64,000 nt of DNA from Maricaulis sp965242785 (GTDB lineage: Bacteria; Pseudomonadota; Alphaproteobacteria; Caulobacterales; Maricaulaceae), in NCBI GenBank assembly GCA_965242785.1, contig CBDETA010000003.1, positions 496,001 to 560,000 on the forward strand, written 5' to 3'. Position 1 is the stretch's first letter; every line of letters begins with the position of its first letter. The notes beneath the pieces were generated by a model that ran no database searches, was not told where the DNA came from, and worked only from the letters and a program-made list of their open reading frames with translations. Made by a program: the position numbers and the translations under genes. Shown here piece after piece: positions 7,696 to 16,501 of the stretch.

Positions 7696-9099
7696 TCACT
7701 TCCTGATGATCAGGGCCCAGATGGCCGCCAGCGCAGCCAGAACTTCCAATCGCCCCAGCACCATGGCGGAAATAAGGATGGGCTTGGCCTTGTCGGCAAT
7801 ATCCCGCCAGCCATCGCCGATATGAACCTCATTCAGCAAAGGGCCGGTATTGGCCAAGGCGGCCGCATTGGCGAGAAAGGCTGTCTCGAAATCCAGTCCG
7901 GCCAAGGCCAGGAACAGGGTGCCGAAACCCAGGCAGGCGACAAAACCCAGGACATAGGCCCAGATTCCGACGAGCGCATTGTCCTGCGCCGGCCGGCCGC
8001 GGAAGGTCACCGGGGCGACGCTGGACGGGTCGGAGAGCACGGCGAGCTCGCTGCCCATGCGGCGCCAGAGCAAAAGAATGCGGGAAATCTTGACCCCGCC
8101 CGTTGTCGAAGCCGCTGAGCCTCCGATCAGGGCAACGAATACGGCTGCAACCGGCACGGGGGACAGGGCCCCCGTCGTCGAATAGCCCGCCGTGGTCACC
8201 ATGAAGAGCGCATCGAGGATGTGGGTGTGCAGTGCGTGGGGTGCGGCCAGGCCGTAAAGAAGGGCCAGACCCAGGATCAAGGCGGTCATCCCGGCCAGGT
8301 CAGGGTCCCGCAGCACGCCACGATCCCGCAAGACATCCCAGAACAGCGCGACATTCACACTGCCGGCGAGGCAGCCCAAGGCGACAATCACCATCGGCCA
8401 GAAACCGAAAGCGGCCATCAGACCGCCATCGGCAGGCGTGTAGCCGCTGGTCGAGACGGCGCCCATGGCCAGGACCGTGGCGTTGAACACCTCGGTGCCG
8501 GAGATCAGCAAGGCCAGCCAGACCAGCCCGGTCACCAGCGCATAGATCAACCCGACCCGTCGGGCAGACTGTTGCAGGTGGGAGAACACATTGTCAGCCC
8601 GGATGGTCAAAAGCGGCGAACGCCGGATGGCCGGCACATCCCGGTCCAGGGCTGCAAAGACCGCGATCGCCAGGAGAAGCGTGGCATAGCCGCCCATCCA
8701 GCCCAGAATGGCGCGCCAGAAGACCAGGGAGCGCGGCAGCTGGTCTGCGGGCAACAGGGTTGCCCCTGTGGTGGTCACGGCCGAATAGGCTTCAAACAGG
8801 GAGTCCAGCGGGTCGAAATATCCGGTGATCCAGAAGGGCAAGGCTGCCACGGCCGGGGTGGTGACCCAGGCGAGAAAGGCCAGGCCGAGTGCGTCCATGG
8901 CGCTCGCCCTCACCCGCAGGCCCTGGGTGGCCGACAGGATCAGCAGCCCCGGAACCAGCGCCAGACCGGTTGAGACCAGGAAAAAGGGCGCCAGATGAAC
9001 TTCCCGCACGGCCACAGCAGCCAAGGCCGCCAGAACGGAGACCAGGGCCACCAGGACCCAGAGGGCAGCCAAGGGCCGGAGGAGCGCGGCCAGTGACAT
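7696..9099 (-). CDS. trkH: Trk-type potassium uptake channel protein TrkH
   Basis: A 467-aa, highly hydrophobic inner-membrane protein. It has the four K+ selectivity-filter loops of the superfamily: TTTGATL, STSGYTP, TTAGYSTTG and ANTGPLL, each with its conserved filter Gly. TrkH forms the K+-translocating pore and is gated by the cytoplasmic NAD/ATP-binding TrkA, encoded 3 bp upstream. The next gene begins 7 bp after its stop. Linkage of trkAH to ntrYX suggests co-expression of K+ and nitrogen control. Confidence 0.96.
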   Translation of the reverse strand: MSLAALLRPLAALWVLVALVSVLAALAAVAVREVHLAPFFLVSTGLALVPGLLILSATQGLRVRASAMDALGLAFLAWVTTPAVAALPFWITGYFDPLDSLFEAYSAVTTTGATLLPADQLPRSLVFWRAILGWMGGYATLLLAIAVFAALDRDVPAIRRSPLLTIRADNVFSHLQQSARRVGLIYALVTGLVWLALLISGTEVFNATVLAMGAVSTSGYTPADGGLMAAFGFWPMVIVALGCLAGSVNVALFWDVLRDRGVLRDPDLAGMTALILGLALLYGLAAPHALHTHILDALFMVTTAGYSTTGALSPVPVAAVFVALIGGSAASTTGGVKISRILLLWRRMGSELAVLSDPSSVAPVTFRGRPAQDNALVGIWAYVLGFVACLGFGTLFLALAGLDFETAFLANAAALANTGPLLNEVHIGDGWRDIADKAKPILISAMVLGRLEVLAALAAIWALIIRK

Positions 9100-9102
9100 G
9101 GT

Positions 9103-10476
9103 CTAGAAGTACTCGAGGCTGACGCGGAACAGGTGCTCGACCTTGGGGATCAGCGCCGTGTTGCAGAACAGGAGGACCCGGTCGTTTTCCCGGATCCGAC
9201 CTTCATCGCAGGGCAAGATGACCTTGTCGCCCCGCACCACAGCGCCAAGAGCGACGCCGTCGGGCAATTCCAGATCGTCCAGCGTGCGTCCGACCAGCGG
9301 TGAAGTGGAGAGCGCGATACCTTCCAGCGCTTCCGCCTCGCCGCCGCCCAGGCTTTGCAGGCCGGTAATGCGGCCGCGCCGGATGTGCTGGAGAATGGTG
9401 GATACGGTCGTGGCGCGCGGATCGATCAGGACATCAATGCCCAGCGCCTCGCGCATGGTCTCGAAGCTGCGGTCATTGACCAGGCTGAGGGCGCGCTCGG
9501 CCCCTTCCCGCTTGGCCATCACGGCAGAAAGCATGTTGATCTTGTCGTCATTGGTGACGCAGATCACCAGCTCGGCATCCGCCACTCCGGCTTCGCGCAA
9601 AAGCCGGCCACTCAGGCCATCACCGTGCAGGACGACGGTTTTCTTCAGCTTGTCGGCTGCTGCCTCGGCGCGGGCCTTGCTGGCCTCGATCAGGCGCACT
9701 TTCACACCGCCGGCCCGTTCCAGGGCGCGGGCCACATAGACGCCGATATTGCCGGCACCGACGACCACCACGCGGCGGATGCGTTCCGAATTGCGCCCGA
9801 AAATGTCCAGAACACGCTTCACCTGGGCGCTTTCCGTGACGACATAGACGTCGTCGCCGGCCAGCAGCGGATCATTCATTTTGGGAATGAAGAGCGTACG
9901 CTCGCGCTGGACGCCGACAACGGCCAGACGCAGGTCCGGGAACAGCTCCATGACCTGTTCCGTGGTCGAACCGGCAATGGGCGAGCTGTCCTCGAGGCGC
10001 AGGCCGAGCAATTGCACCCGGCCGCCGGCGAAGACGGCGGTCGAGAAAGCTCCGGGAGTTTCAACCCGCTGAAGGATGGCGCGGCCGACTTCCAGCTCCG
10101 GCGAGATGACCACATCGACAGGCATGTTGCCGGTGGAAAACAGATCGCCCCAGGCCGGGTCGAGATAATTCTGGGCCCGGACGCGGGCGATCCGCGTCGG
10201 CGTTGAAAACAGGGAGTGCGCGACCTGGCACGCCACCATATTGGTCTCGTCCGAATAGGTCACCGCGACCAGGAGATCCGCCTCGCGGGCGCCGGCCTGC
10301 TCCAACACGTCGGGATGGGAGGCATGGCCCACCACGCCGCGGACATCGAGATCGGTGACCACATTGTCGATCAGCTCGGTCGACCAGTCGACGACCGTCA
10401 CCGCATTGCCCTCCCGGGCCAGGGCGCGGGCAATGCCGACACCGACCTGCCCGGCCCCGCAGACTATCGCTTTCAT
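9103..10476 (-). CDS. trkA: Trk potassium uptake regulator TrkA
   Basis: A 457-aa cytoplasmic protein with duplicated RCK units. The Rossmann motifs are CGAGQVGVGIA near the N-terminus and GAGNIGVYVA in the second half, and each is followed by a TrkA-C domain. The open frame extends about 190 bp further upstream into ntrX, but the conserved protein starts at the ATG at 10476 (MKAIVCGAGQVG), giving the canonical TrkA length. It binds NAD(H)/ATP and gates TrkH. It lies 22 bp downstream of ntrX. Confidence 0.96.
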   Translation of the reverse strand: MKAIVCGAGQVGVGIARALAREGNAVTVVDWSTELIDNVVTDLDVRGVVGHASHPDVLEQAGAREADLLVAVTYSDETNMVACQVAHSLFSTPTRIARVRAQNYLDPAWGDLFSTGNMPVDVVISPELEVGRAILQRVETPGAFSTAVFAGGRVQLLGLRLEDSSPIAGSTTEQVMELFPDLRLAVVGVQRERTLFIPKMNDPLLAGDDVYVVTESAQVKRVLDIFGRNSERIRRVVVVGAGNIGVYVARALERAGGVKVRLIEASKARAEAAADKLKKTVVLHGDGLSGRLLREAGVADAELVICVTNDDKINMLSAVMAKREGAERALSLVNDRSFETMREALGIDVLIDPRATTVSTILQHIRRGRITGLQSLGGGEAEALEGIALSTSPLVGRTLDDLELPDGVALGAVVRGDKVILPCDEGRIRENDRVLLFCNTALIPKVEHLFRVSLEYF

Positions 10477-10498
10477 CTCGTGTCCGTCCGTTCCGGTT

Positions 10499-11887
10499 CT
10501 AGGCTGCGCCTTCGCGGACGCTGCCACCCACGCCCAGGGATTTGAGCTTGCGGTGCAGCGCCGACCGTTCCATGCCGATGAAGGCGGCGGTTCTGGAGAT
10601 ATTGCCGCCGAACCGGTCGATCTGCGCCTTGAGATACTCTCGCTCGAAATTCTCCCGGGCCTCACGCAAAGACAAGGCGATCATCTTCTCGGCGTCAAAT
10701 CCCGCATCGTGATTGTCGCGCGTCACGACTTCGGACGGCAGGGAGTCCAGCGTGATCGGCTCGTTCGCCGCCCCGGTCGCCAGGATCAGCAGGCGCTCGA
10801 TATTGTTGCGCAGCTGGCGCACATTGCCCGGCCAGCTGTGAGCTTGCAGCGCGGCCATGACATCGTCGCCAAACACCCGTCGCGGCAGGCCCGCCGACAC
10901 GGTCAGGCGCGTCACGAAGTGATTGACCAGTGCGGGAATGTCTTCGCGACGTTCGGCCAGGGCCGGCACGGTGACCGGAACCACGGCAAGACGGTGATAA
11001 AGATCCTCCCGGAAACGACCTTCCTGGATGCGGGCATTGAGATCCTGCGCCGTCGAGGAGATCACCCGTACATTGACCTGAACGTCGGCGGCCCCACCGA
11101 TGCGGCGAAAGCGCTGTTCGACCAGAAGACGCAGGAGCTTGCTCTGGGTCTCCGGCGGCATGTCGGCAATCTCGTCGAGATAGAGCGTGCCACCATGGGC
11201 GCGCTCGAACAGGCCGACATGCTTGACGCTGCCGTCTTCATTCTCGCGGCCGAAGAGTTCGGCTTCAACGACTTCCGGCGACATGCCCGGCGCGCTGACG
11301 GCGACGAAATCGGCAGCTGCACGCGGCGAATTTTCGTGGATCAACCGGGCGACGGTCTCCTTGCCGGCGCCCGACGGGCCCCGGATCAGGACGCGGCTGT
11401 TGGTCGGCGCCACCCGGTCGATCAGCTGGCGCACCTGGACGATGCCGGTGGATTCACCAATCAGCGAGTACTGCGCCTCCGTACGGGCCCGCAATTGCGC
11501 ATTTTCGCTGCGGAGTTTGGAGGTCTCCAGAGCGCGCTTCACGGTCAAAAGGAGCTTGTCGCTCTTGAAAGGCTTTTCGATGAAATCATAGGCCCCCTTG
11601 CGGATCGCGGCGACCGCCGTTTCGATCGTTCCATGGCCGGAGATCACGATGACCGGCAGTCCCGGATCCAGTGCACGGAACTCGTCCAGCAGCTCGATCC
11701 CGTCCAGCCGGCTGCCCTGCAGCCAGACATCCAGGATCACCAGCGAGGGTTTGCGCGCCCGGATGGCGTCCAGCGCACCATCGGCATCGGCGGCCTCGCG
11801 GGGTTCATAGCCGTCATCCTCGAGCAATCCGCCAATGAGTTCGCGGATGTCCGCCTCGTCATCGACAATGAGAATGTCCCTTGCCAT
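10499..11887 (-). CDS. ntrX: nitrogen response regulator NtrX
   Basis: A 462-aa response regulator in the order receiver, AAA+ sigma-54-interaction domain, Fis-type helix-turn-helix. The phospho-acceptor is Asp53. Walker A is GPSGAGKE at 170-177 and Walker B TLYLDEI at 234-240. The C-terminal HTH spans about 435-458. The loop that carries GAFTGA in canonical activators (between ELFG at 210-213 and Walker B) reads differently and lacks GAFTGA, as known for NtrX proteins. It partners NtrY, encoded 3 bp upstream. NtrYX controls nitrogen, redox and envelope genes in alphaproteobacteria. Because GAFTGA is absent, it probably acts on sigma-70 promoters or as a repressor (inference). Confidence 0.95.
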   Translation of the reverse strand: MARDILIVDDEADIRELIGGLLEDDGYEPREAADADGALDAIRARKPSLVILDVWLQGSRLDGIELLDEFRALDPGLPVIVISGHGTIETAVAAIRKGAYDFIEKPFKSDKLLLTVKRALETSKLRSENAQLRARTEAQYSLIGESTGIVQVRQLIDRVAPTNSRVLIRGPSGAGKETVARLIHENSPRAAADFVAVSAPGMSPEVVEAELFGRENEDGSVKHVGLFERAHGGTLYLDEIADMPPETQSKLLRLLVEQRFRRIGGAADVQVNVRVISSTAQDLNARIQEGRFREDLYHRLAVVPVTVPALAERREDIPALVNHFVTRLTVSAGLPRRVFGDDVMAALQAHSWPGNVRQLRNNIERLLILATGAANEPITLDSLPSEVVTRDNHDAGFDAEKMIALSLREARENFEREYLKAQIDRFGGNISRTAAFIGMERSALHRKLKSLGVGGSVREGAA

Positions 11888-11890
11888 GGT

Positions 11891-14152
11891 TCATGCCTCC
11901 TGCATGGACGGGAGCTGGGCATCCTGGGTGTCGGCCAGCGGGAAGATGAGGCGGACGATCGCCCCCTGCCCGTCTTCCGGCACATCCAGTTCCAGACGTC
12001 CCTTGTGGTCTTCCATCACGCGCTTGACGATGGCCAGGCCCAGGCCCGTGCCCTTCTCGCGCGTGGTCATATAGGGTTCGGTCAGCCGTTCCCGGTTGGG
12101 GGTTGGCCAGCCCAGGCCATTGTCCCGGGCCTCGATGACGGCATAGCCATCCTGCTCGACCAGTCGCACCGCGATCTCGCCCGGAGCCTCGTCGCGATCC
12201 ATGCGCGATGCGACGCTTTCGCTGGCATTCTTGAGAATATTGGCCAGCGCCTGGCTGGACAGGCGAGCATCGCACAGCGCGTAGATCGGGCCGGCCGGCT
12301 GATCGAAGGGAATGTCGATATTGGGTGAGGCCACCCGCTGGGCGAACACGGCGGACTTCACCACCTCGCGCATTTCCGTCGGCTCCACCTTGGGCTGCGG
12401 CATGCGGGCGAAGGAGGAGAATTCGTCGACCATGCGGCCGATATCATTGACCTGGCGGACAATGGTCTCGACGCAGCGGTCAAAGGTTTCCAGATCACTG
12501 GAAATCTCGTCCCGGTATTTGCGCCGGATCCGTTCGGCCGACAGCTGGATCGGGGTCAGCGGGTTCTTGATCTCGTGCGCGATCCGGCGGGCCACTTCGC
12601 GCCAGGCGGCGTTGCGCTGGGCGGTGACCAGGCGGGTGACATCGTCGAAGGTGATGACCAGACCGGCCTCCTCGTCCATGGAGGCCCGAACGGTCAGATG
12701 GCGGTCCTCGCCATCATCGGCGCGCAGGTCGATCTGGCCTTCCGCCACCGAGCCGGGACGCCGCCGGGCCTGCAGCACGATATCGGCCAATTCCGGCGTG
12801 ACCTCGTTGAGGCCGACACCGATGAGATCATCCGTACCCGGGCTCAACAGCGAGATGGCCGAGCGGTTGATGAGGGTAATCCGGTCGGAGCCATCCAGAC
12901 CGATGACCCCGGCCCGCACGCCGGCGAGAATGGCTTCCATGAAGGCGCGGCGCTTTTCCGATTCAGCGTGCGATTCGATGAGTTCGCTGCGCTGGCTGCG
13001 CAATTGGCGCGTCATGCGGTTGAAGGCGCGGGCCAACGCGGAAATCTCGTCATCATCGCGGCCCATCTGGACACGCGTGTCCAGATCGCCGCGCCGCACG
13101 CGTTCGGCCGCTGCCACCAGGCGGGAAATCGGCGTTACCACGCGGGTCGCGGCGGTCAGGGCCAGCCAGATCGAGCCGATCAGGAGAAGGATGCCGACCT
13201 CGAAATAGAGAAGATAGAAGGTACGCCGGATCTGGCTTTCCTGCTGCGAGGCATCGCGCAGCTCGCGGCGGGCCGCGCCCATCTGGCGAAACAGACCGAC
13301 ATCCATGGGATGGGAGATGAAAAGATAGGCGTCCTGGTAGGCGTTGAGCCGGTAGAGCAGGCGCATGACATCGGCCGCATCGGCGGACGTGTCCGGCGTG
13401 GTCACCGCCACGTCGCCGGCACTTGCCAGCTCGTAGAGGCGCGGCGACGGCGCCACATACTCCTCGTTCTCGCGGAATTGGGTGCGGGCCAAGAGGGTGC
13501 CGCGGCCATCGACGACATAGGCCGCCACAAAGCGGCGCTGGGCGGCCTGGTCGCCGAGATAGCGGATGTACTGGATACGGCTGCTGGTGAAGGCATCCAC
13601 GGCCTGCGGCTGGCTGAGATCATAGGCCATGGCGCGTAGCTGGTCGGAGGCAAATTCGGCTTCGCGGTTATAGAAACCCAGCGCGACGGTCTCCATCTGA
13701 TCGACCATCGCGGCGACCCGATTGCCGAACCAGTAGTCGACGCCCCGGCTGATCACAGCGCCGAGGAAGAAGGCCGACAGGATGGCGGGAGTTGCGGCAG
13801 CGATGGAAAACAGGGCGACAAAGCGCAAATGCAGGCGCGGCGCCGGCTCGCCGAAGCGCCGACCGCGAAACCGGCGCAGGAAGCGCAGGGCGACCACGCT
13901 GGCCAGTCCGGCGATCAGCACGCCATTGCCGATCAGCATGGCGATGGCATAGCGGTCTGCCTCGTCGGTGAGACCGCCTTCGCGCAGCAGGATGAAGGCG
14001 GCAGCCGTCACCAGACCGAGCGACACCACAAACCCGATGCCGAACAGCGCCGCCGATTGTGGCGAGATGTTGCGGATCAGGGTCTTGGCAGAGGTCTGCG
14101 GCAAGGACGGACTCGTGTGTTGCACAGACGCATCATTACGCCGTCGTTGCAT
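11891..14152 (-). CDS. ntrY: sensor histidine kinase NtrY
   Basis: A 753-aa membrane kinase. Three N-terminal transmembrane helices (about residues 32-56, 68-90 and 108-130) precede a periplasmic sensor region. A fourth helix near 320 leads into HAMP (VTPISRLVAAAERV...), then PAS, then HisKA with the phosphorylated His in AHEIKNPLTP, then HATPase_c with DNGLGWP and GTGLGLAIV. It phosphorylates NtrX. NtrY has been reported to sense redox or nitrogen state in other alphaproteobacteria; the ligand here is unknown. The gene follows ntrC by 31 bp in the same orientation. Confidence 0.96.
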   Translation of the reverse strand: MQRRRNDASVQHTSPSLPQTSAKTLIRNISPQSAALFGIGFVVSLGLVTAAAFILLREGGLTDEADRYAIAMLIGNGVLIAGLASVVALRFLRRFRGRRFGEPAPRLHLRFVALFSIAAATPAILSAFFLGAVISRGVDYWFGNRVAAMVDQMETVALGFYNREAEFASDQLRAMAYDLSQPQAVDAFTSSRIQYIRYLGDQAAQRRFVAAYVVDGRGTLLARTQFRENEEYVAPSPRLYELASAGDVAVTTPDTSADAADVMRLLYRLNAYQDAYLFISHPMDVGLFRQMGAARRELRDASQQESQIRRTFYLLYFEVGILLLIGSIWLALTAATRVVTPISRLVAAAERVRRGDLDTRVQMGRDDDEISALARAFNRMTRQLRSQRSELIESHAESEKRRAFMEAILAGVRAGVIGLDGSDRITLINRSAISLLSPGTDDLIGVGLNEVTPELADIVLQARRRPGSVAEGQIDLRADDGEDRHLTVRASMDEEAGLVITFDDVTRLVTAQRNAAWREVARRIAHEIKNPLTPIQLSAERIRRKYRDEISSDLETFDRCVETIVRQVNDIGRMVDEFSSFARMPQPKVEPTEMREVVKSAVFAQRVASPNIDIPFDQPAGPIYALCDARLSSQALANILKNASESVASRMDRDEAPGEIAVRLVEQDGYAVIEARDNGLGWPTPNRERLTEPYMTTREKGTGLGLAIVKRVMEDHKGRLELDVPEDGQGAIVRLIFPLADTQDAQLPSMQEA

Positions 14153-14183
14153 GAAATCAACAAGCGTTACGCGTCGGCAACAG

Positions 14184-15452
14184 CTAGCCGGCCTCGTCGG
14201 CCCGACCGTCCAGTTCGGCGAGACGCCGGGCCAGGGTATTGCGGTTCAGCCCGAGCATATCGGCGGCCTTGGACCGGTTGCCATTGCAGCGATCCAGCGC
14301 CTGCGCAAACAGAGCCCGTTCGACCGAGTCGACCGCCACCTGCCGGGCATCGGGCTTGGCCAAAGCCAGCGCCGCCAGGGCATTGGCGTGCACGCTGATC
14401 TCCTCGGAGGCGTCGCCGCCATCGACCGCCAGGGCATCGACGACATCATTGAGCGAAGCGACCCGCCCCCGTGTCGCCAGTGACAGGCGCGACAAAACCG
14501 AGCGCAGCTCGACCACATTGCCGGTCCAGGGCGAATTGGCGAGGTATTCGGTGGCATCCTTGGAAAGGCGCACCACGGCCTGCTGGTCCCGCCGGGCAAA
14601 CTGGCCCAGGAAGGCTTCGCACAGGGCCGGAATGTCCGTGCGCCGTTCGCGCAGCGGCGGCACGGTGATGACGCATTCGGACAGGCGCGCGGACAGCCGA
14701 CCATCCAGCGGGCTGGTCGGAGACTGGGACGCGGTCGCGATGACCCGGCCGGCACCGGCATCCAGGGCATCGCGGGCCGCGCGCTGCTGATCGGCCGTCC
14801 ATTCTTCCAGGCGCAGCCAGACCACCTGCTTGGCCGCCTGCGTCGATCCGAAAATCTCGGTCGGCGTATTGGACGGGGTGACGACCACCGCATCGCCAGA
14901 CGCCACACCGCGGGCCCGCAGCAGGGCTTCGGCCGCCTGGCGCTTGCCGACACCGGGCTCGCCGGTGATCATCACATGCGCCTGGCTGGTGGCAGCGCGC
15001 GCAATCGCTTTGAACGCCGATTGCATCGCCACGGACTGACCGATGAAGCCGGTCGGCTCGTCGGCCGAGCGCGTGCGCTGACTGGACTTGGTATCACCCA
15101 GGGCGGCTTCCACGGCCGCGATCATGTCATCCAGGTCGAAGGGCTTGGGCAGGTATTCGAACACACCGCCCTTGGCCGCATTGATGGCGGTGGAGGCGGT
15201 GGCCTGCGCACTCATCACGATGACCGGCATTTGCGGCCGCAAGCGTGAGACCAGGCCGAGATTTTCCAGGAAATTGGTGCCGTCCAGCAGCACGTCTGCC
15301 AGCAGCAAATCCCCTTCCCCATTGCGCAGCCAGCCCAGGGCCGTGTCCGGAGACGCCGTCGCGCGGACCTGGAACCCGGCAGAGCCCAAGGCCCGGGACA
15401 GGATGAGTTTCAGGCTCTCATCATCTTCCAGCAGCAGAATTCTTGCGCTCAC
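14184..15452 (-). CDS. ntrC: NtrC-type nitrogen response regulator with degenerate AAA+ domain
   Basis: A 422-aa protein, shorter than the usual 460-490. The receiver domain is intact (Asp10, Asp11, phospho-acceptor Asp53, Lys103). The central domain keeps a Walker A-like GEPGVGK (164-170) but lacks GAFTGA. After EIFGS (199-203) only a short stretch leads to VVWLRLEEW instead of a Walker B GTLFLDEIG. The C-terminal part of the AAA+ domain (PPLRERRTDIPAL) and a Fis-like HTH (about 391-416) remain. It starts with GTG overlapping the ntrB stop as GTGA. DNA binding is likely. Classical ATP-driven sigma-54 activation is not, comparable to R. capsulatus NtrC, which works with sigma-70. Identity rests on the ntrB-ntrC-ntrYX context. 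Confidence 0.93.
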   Translation of the reverse strand: MSARILLLEDDESLKLILSRALGSAGFQVRATASPDTALGWLRNGEGDLLLADVLLDGTNFLENLGLVSRLRPQMPVIVMSAQATASTAINAAKGGVFEYLPKPFDLDDMIAAVEAALGDTKSSQRTRSADEPTGFIGQSVAMQSAFKAIARAATSQAHVMITGEPGVGKRQAAEALLRARGVASGDAVVVTPSNTPTEIFGSTQAAKQVVWLRLEEWTADQQRAARDALDAGAGRVIATASQSPTSPLDGRLSARLSECVITVPPLRERRTDIPALCEAFLGQFARRDQQAVVRLSKDATEYLANSPWTGNVVELRSVLSRLSLATRGRVASLNDVVDALAVDGGDASEEISVHANALAALALAKPDARQVAVDSVERALFAQALDRCNGNRSKAADMLGLNRNTLARRLAELDGRADEAG

Positions 15453-16501
15453 GGCGTGTCCTCTCTGGCAATCGGCAGTCGCAGGTAAAAAGCGGTCCGG
15501 CCCGGCTCGCTGTCGAAGTCCAGCTGGCCATCATGCAGGGCAGCAATGCGGGCGGCAAAGGCCAGACCAAGCCCCTCGCCCGCCGGCTTGGTGGTCACAA
15601 ACGGGGTAAAAATGCCCGCGCCCAGATGTTCCGGAATGCCCGGGCCATTGTCGCGGACGATCAGCACCAGCGGCGTCGGTACAGCGCCGGTGCGGCTGCG
15701 CGGTCCGGTGTCAAAGCGGGTTTCCACCCGGATCTCTGGTGCGTCCTGGCCCCGCAGGGCATCGCGCGCATTCTGGACCAGATTGACGACGACCTGCATC
15801 AACAGGTCCTTGTCACCCCACACGCTAGGCAGAGACGGGTCGAACCCTTCCTTCATCATCGGACGGGCGCTGGCATCGGCCCGCGCGACCGCGTCCATGG
15901 CGCTGACCGCGAGATGATTGAGATTGATGGCGCTGCGTTCACCCAGCCGGATGTCACCGACGCGGCTCCAGTGATCCGCCAGCCGGGTCATCCGGTCGAC
16001 ATCCTGGATAATGACCTGCGCCAGTTCGCCGGTGGCCGCGATGTCGGTTTCCCGCCGGATCAACTGGGCGGCGCCGCGGACGCTGGCGAGCGGGTTTTTC
16101 AGCTCATGGGCCAGCATGCGGCCGAACCCGAGAGCGGGCGCTTCAGAGGCTTTCGCACTGCTCTCACGATGGGGCAGCACCGACAGGGTCACCACGGCAT
16201 GTTCCTCGGACCAGCGGGCGTGCAGGTCGAAGGGCCCGCCATGGCCCAGGGCCAGACCCAGAGCGACAACGCTTCGTCGAGCCTCGCAGGCCTGATCGAC
16301 GATTTCTGCCAGGTGTGAACAAAGCGGTGAGTGCGTTGCGAACCGCCCCTTCTTGAGGTGGCGCTGGGACAGGCCCAGCCATTCTTCGGCCTGGGTGTTC
16401 GCCCAGGTGAAGCGGGCGTCGGCGTTGAATTGCAGAAGCGGGATCGCTGCCATTTCCGCAGCCAGCTCGGCGGGAACGAAGGACAGGGGCGCCTCGGTCA
16501 T
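15449..16501 (-). CDS. ntrB: nitrogen sensor histidine kinase NtrB
   Basis: A 350-aa cytoplasmic kinase without transmembrane segments. An N-terminal PAS-like domain (about 15-110) precedes the H-box AHELKNPLASVRGAAQL with His132. The ATPase domain carries NLVQNARDA, DNGPGIP and GEGLGLAFA. In enteric bacteria NtrB is controlled by PII and phosphorylates or dephosphorylates NtrC; the same role is inferred. The start overlaps the dusB stop by 4 bp and the stop overlaps the ntrC start. Confidence 0.96.
   Translation of the reverse strand: MTEAPLSFVPAELAAEMAAIPLLQFNADARFTWANTQAEEWLGLSQRHLKKGRFATHSPLCSHLAEIVDQACEARRSVVALGLALGHGGPFDLHARWSEEHAVVTLSVLPHRESSAKASEAPALGFGRMLAHELKNPLASVRGAAQLIRRETDIAATGELAQVIIQDVDRMTRLADHWSRVGDIRLGERSAINLNHLAVSAMDAVARADASARPMMKEGFDPSLPSVWGDKDLLMQVVVNLVQNARDALRGQDAPEIRVETRFDTGPRSRTGAVPTPLVLIVRDNGPGIPEHLGAGIFTPFVTTKPAGEGLGLAFAARIAALHDGQLDFDSEPGRTAFYLRLPIAREDTP

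Noticed and set aside
10355..12328. 657-aa open frame on the plus strand
   Set aside because: Antisense shadow of ntrX and the 5' part of trkA; low-complexity translation.
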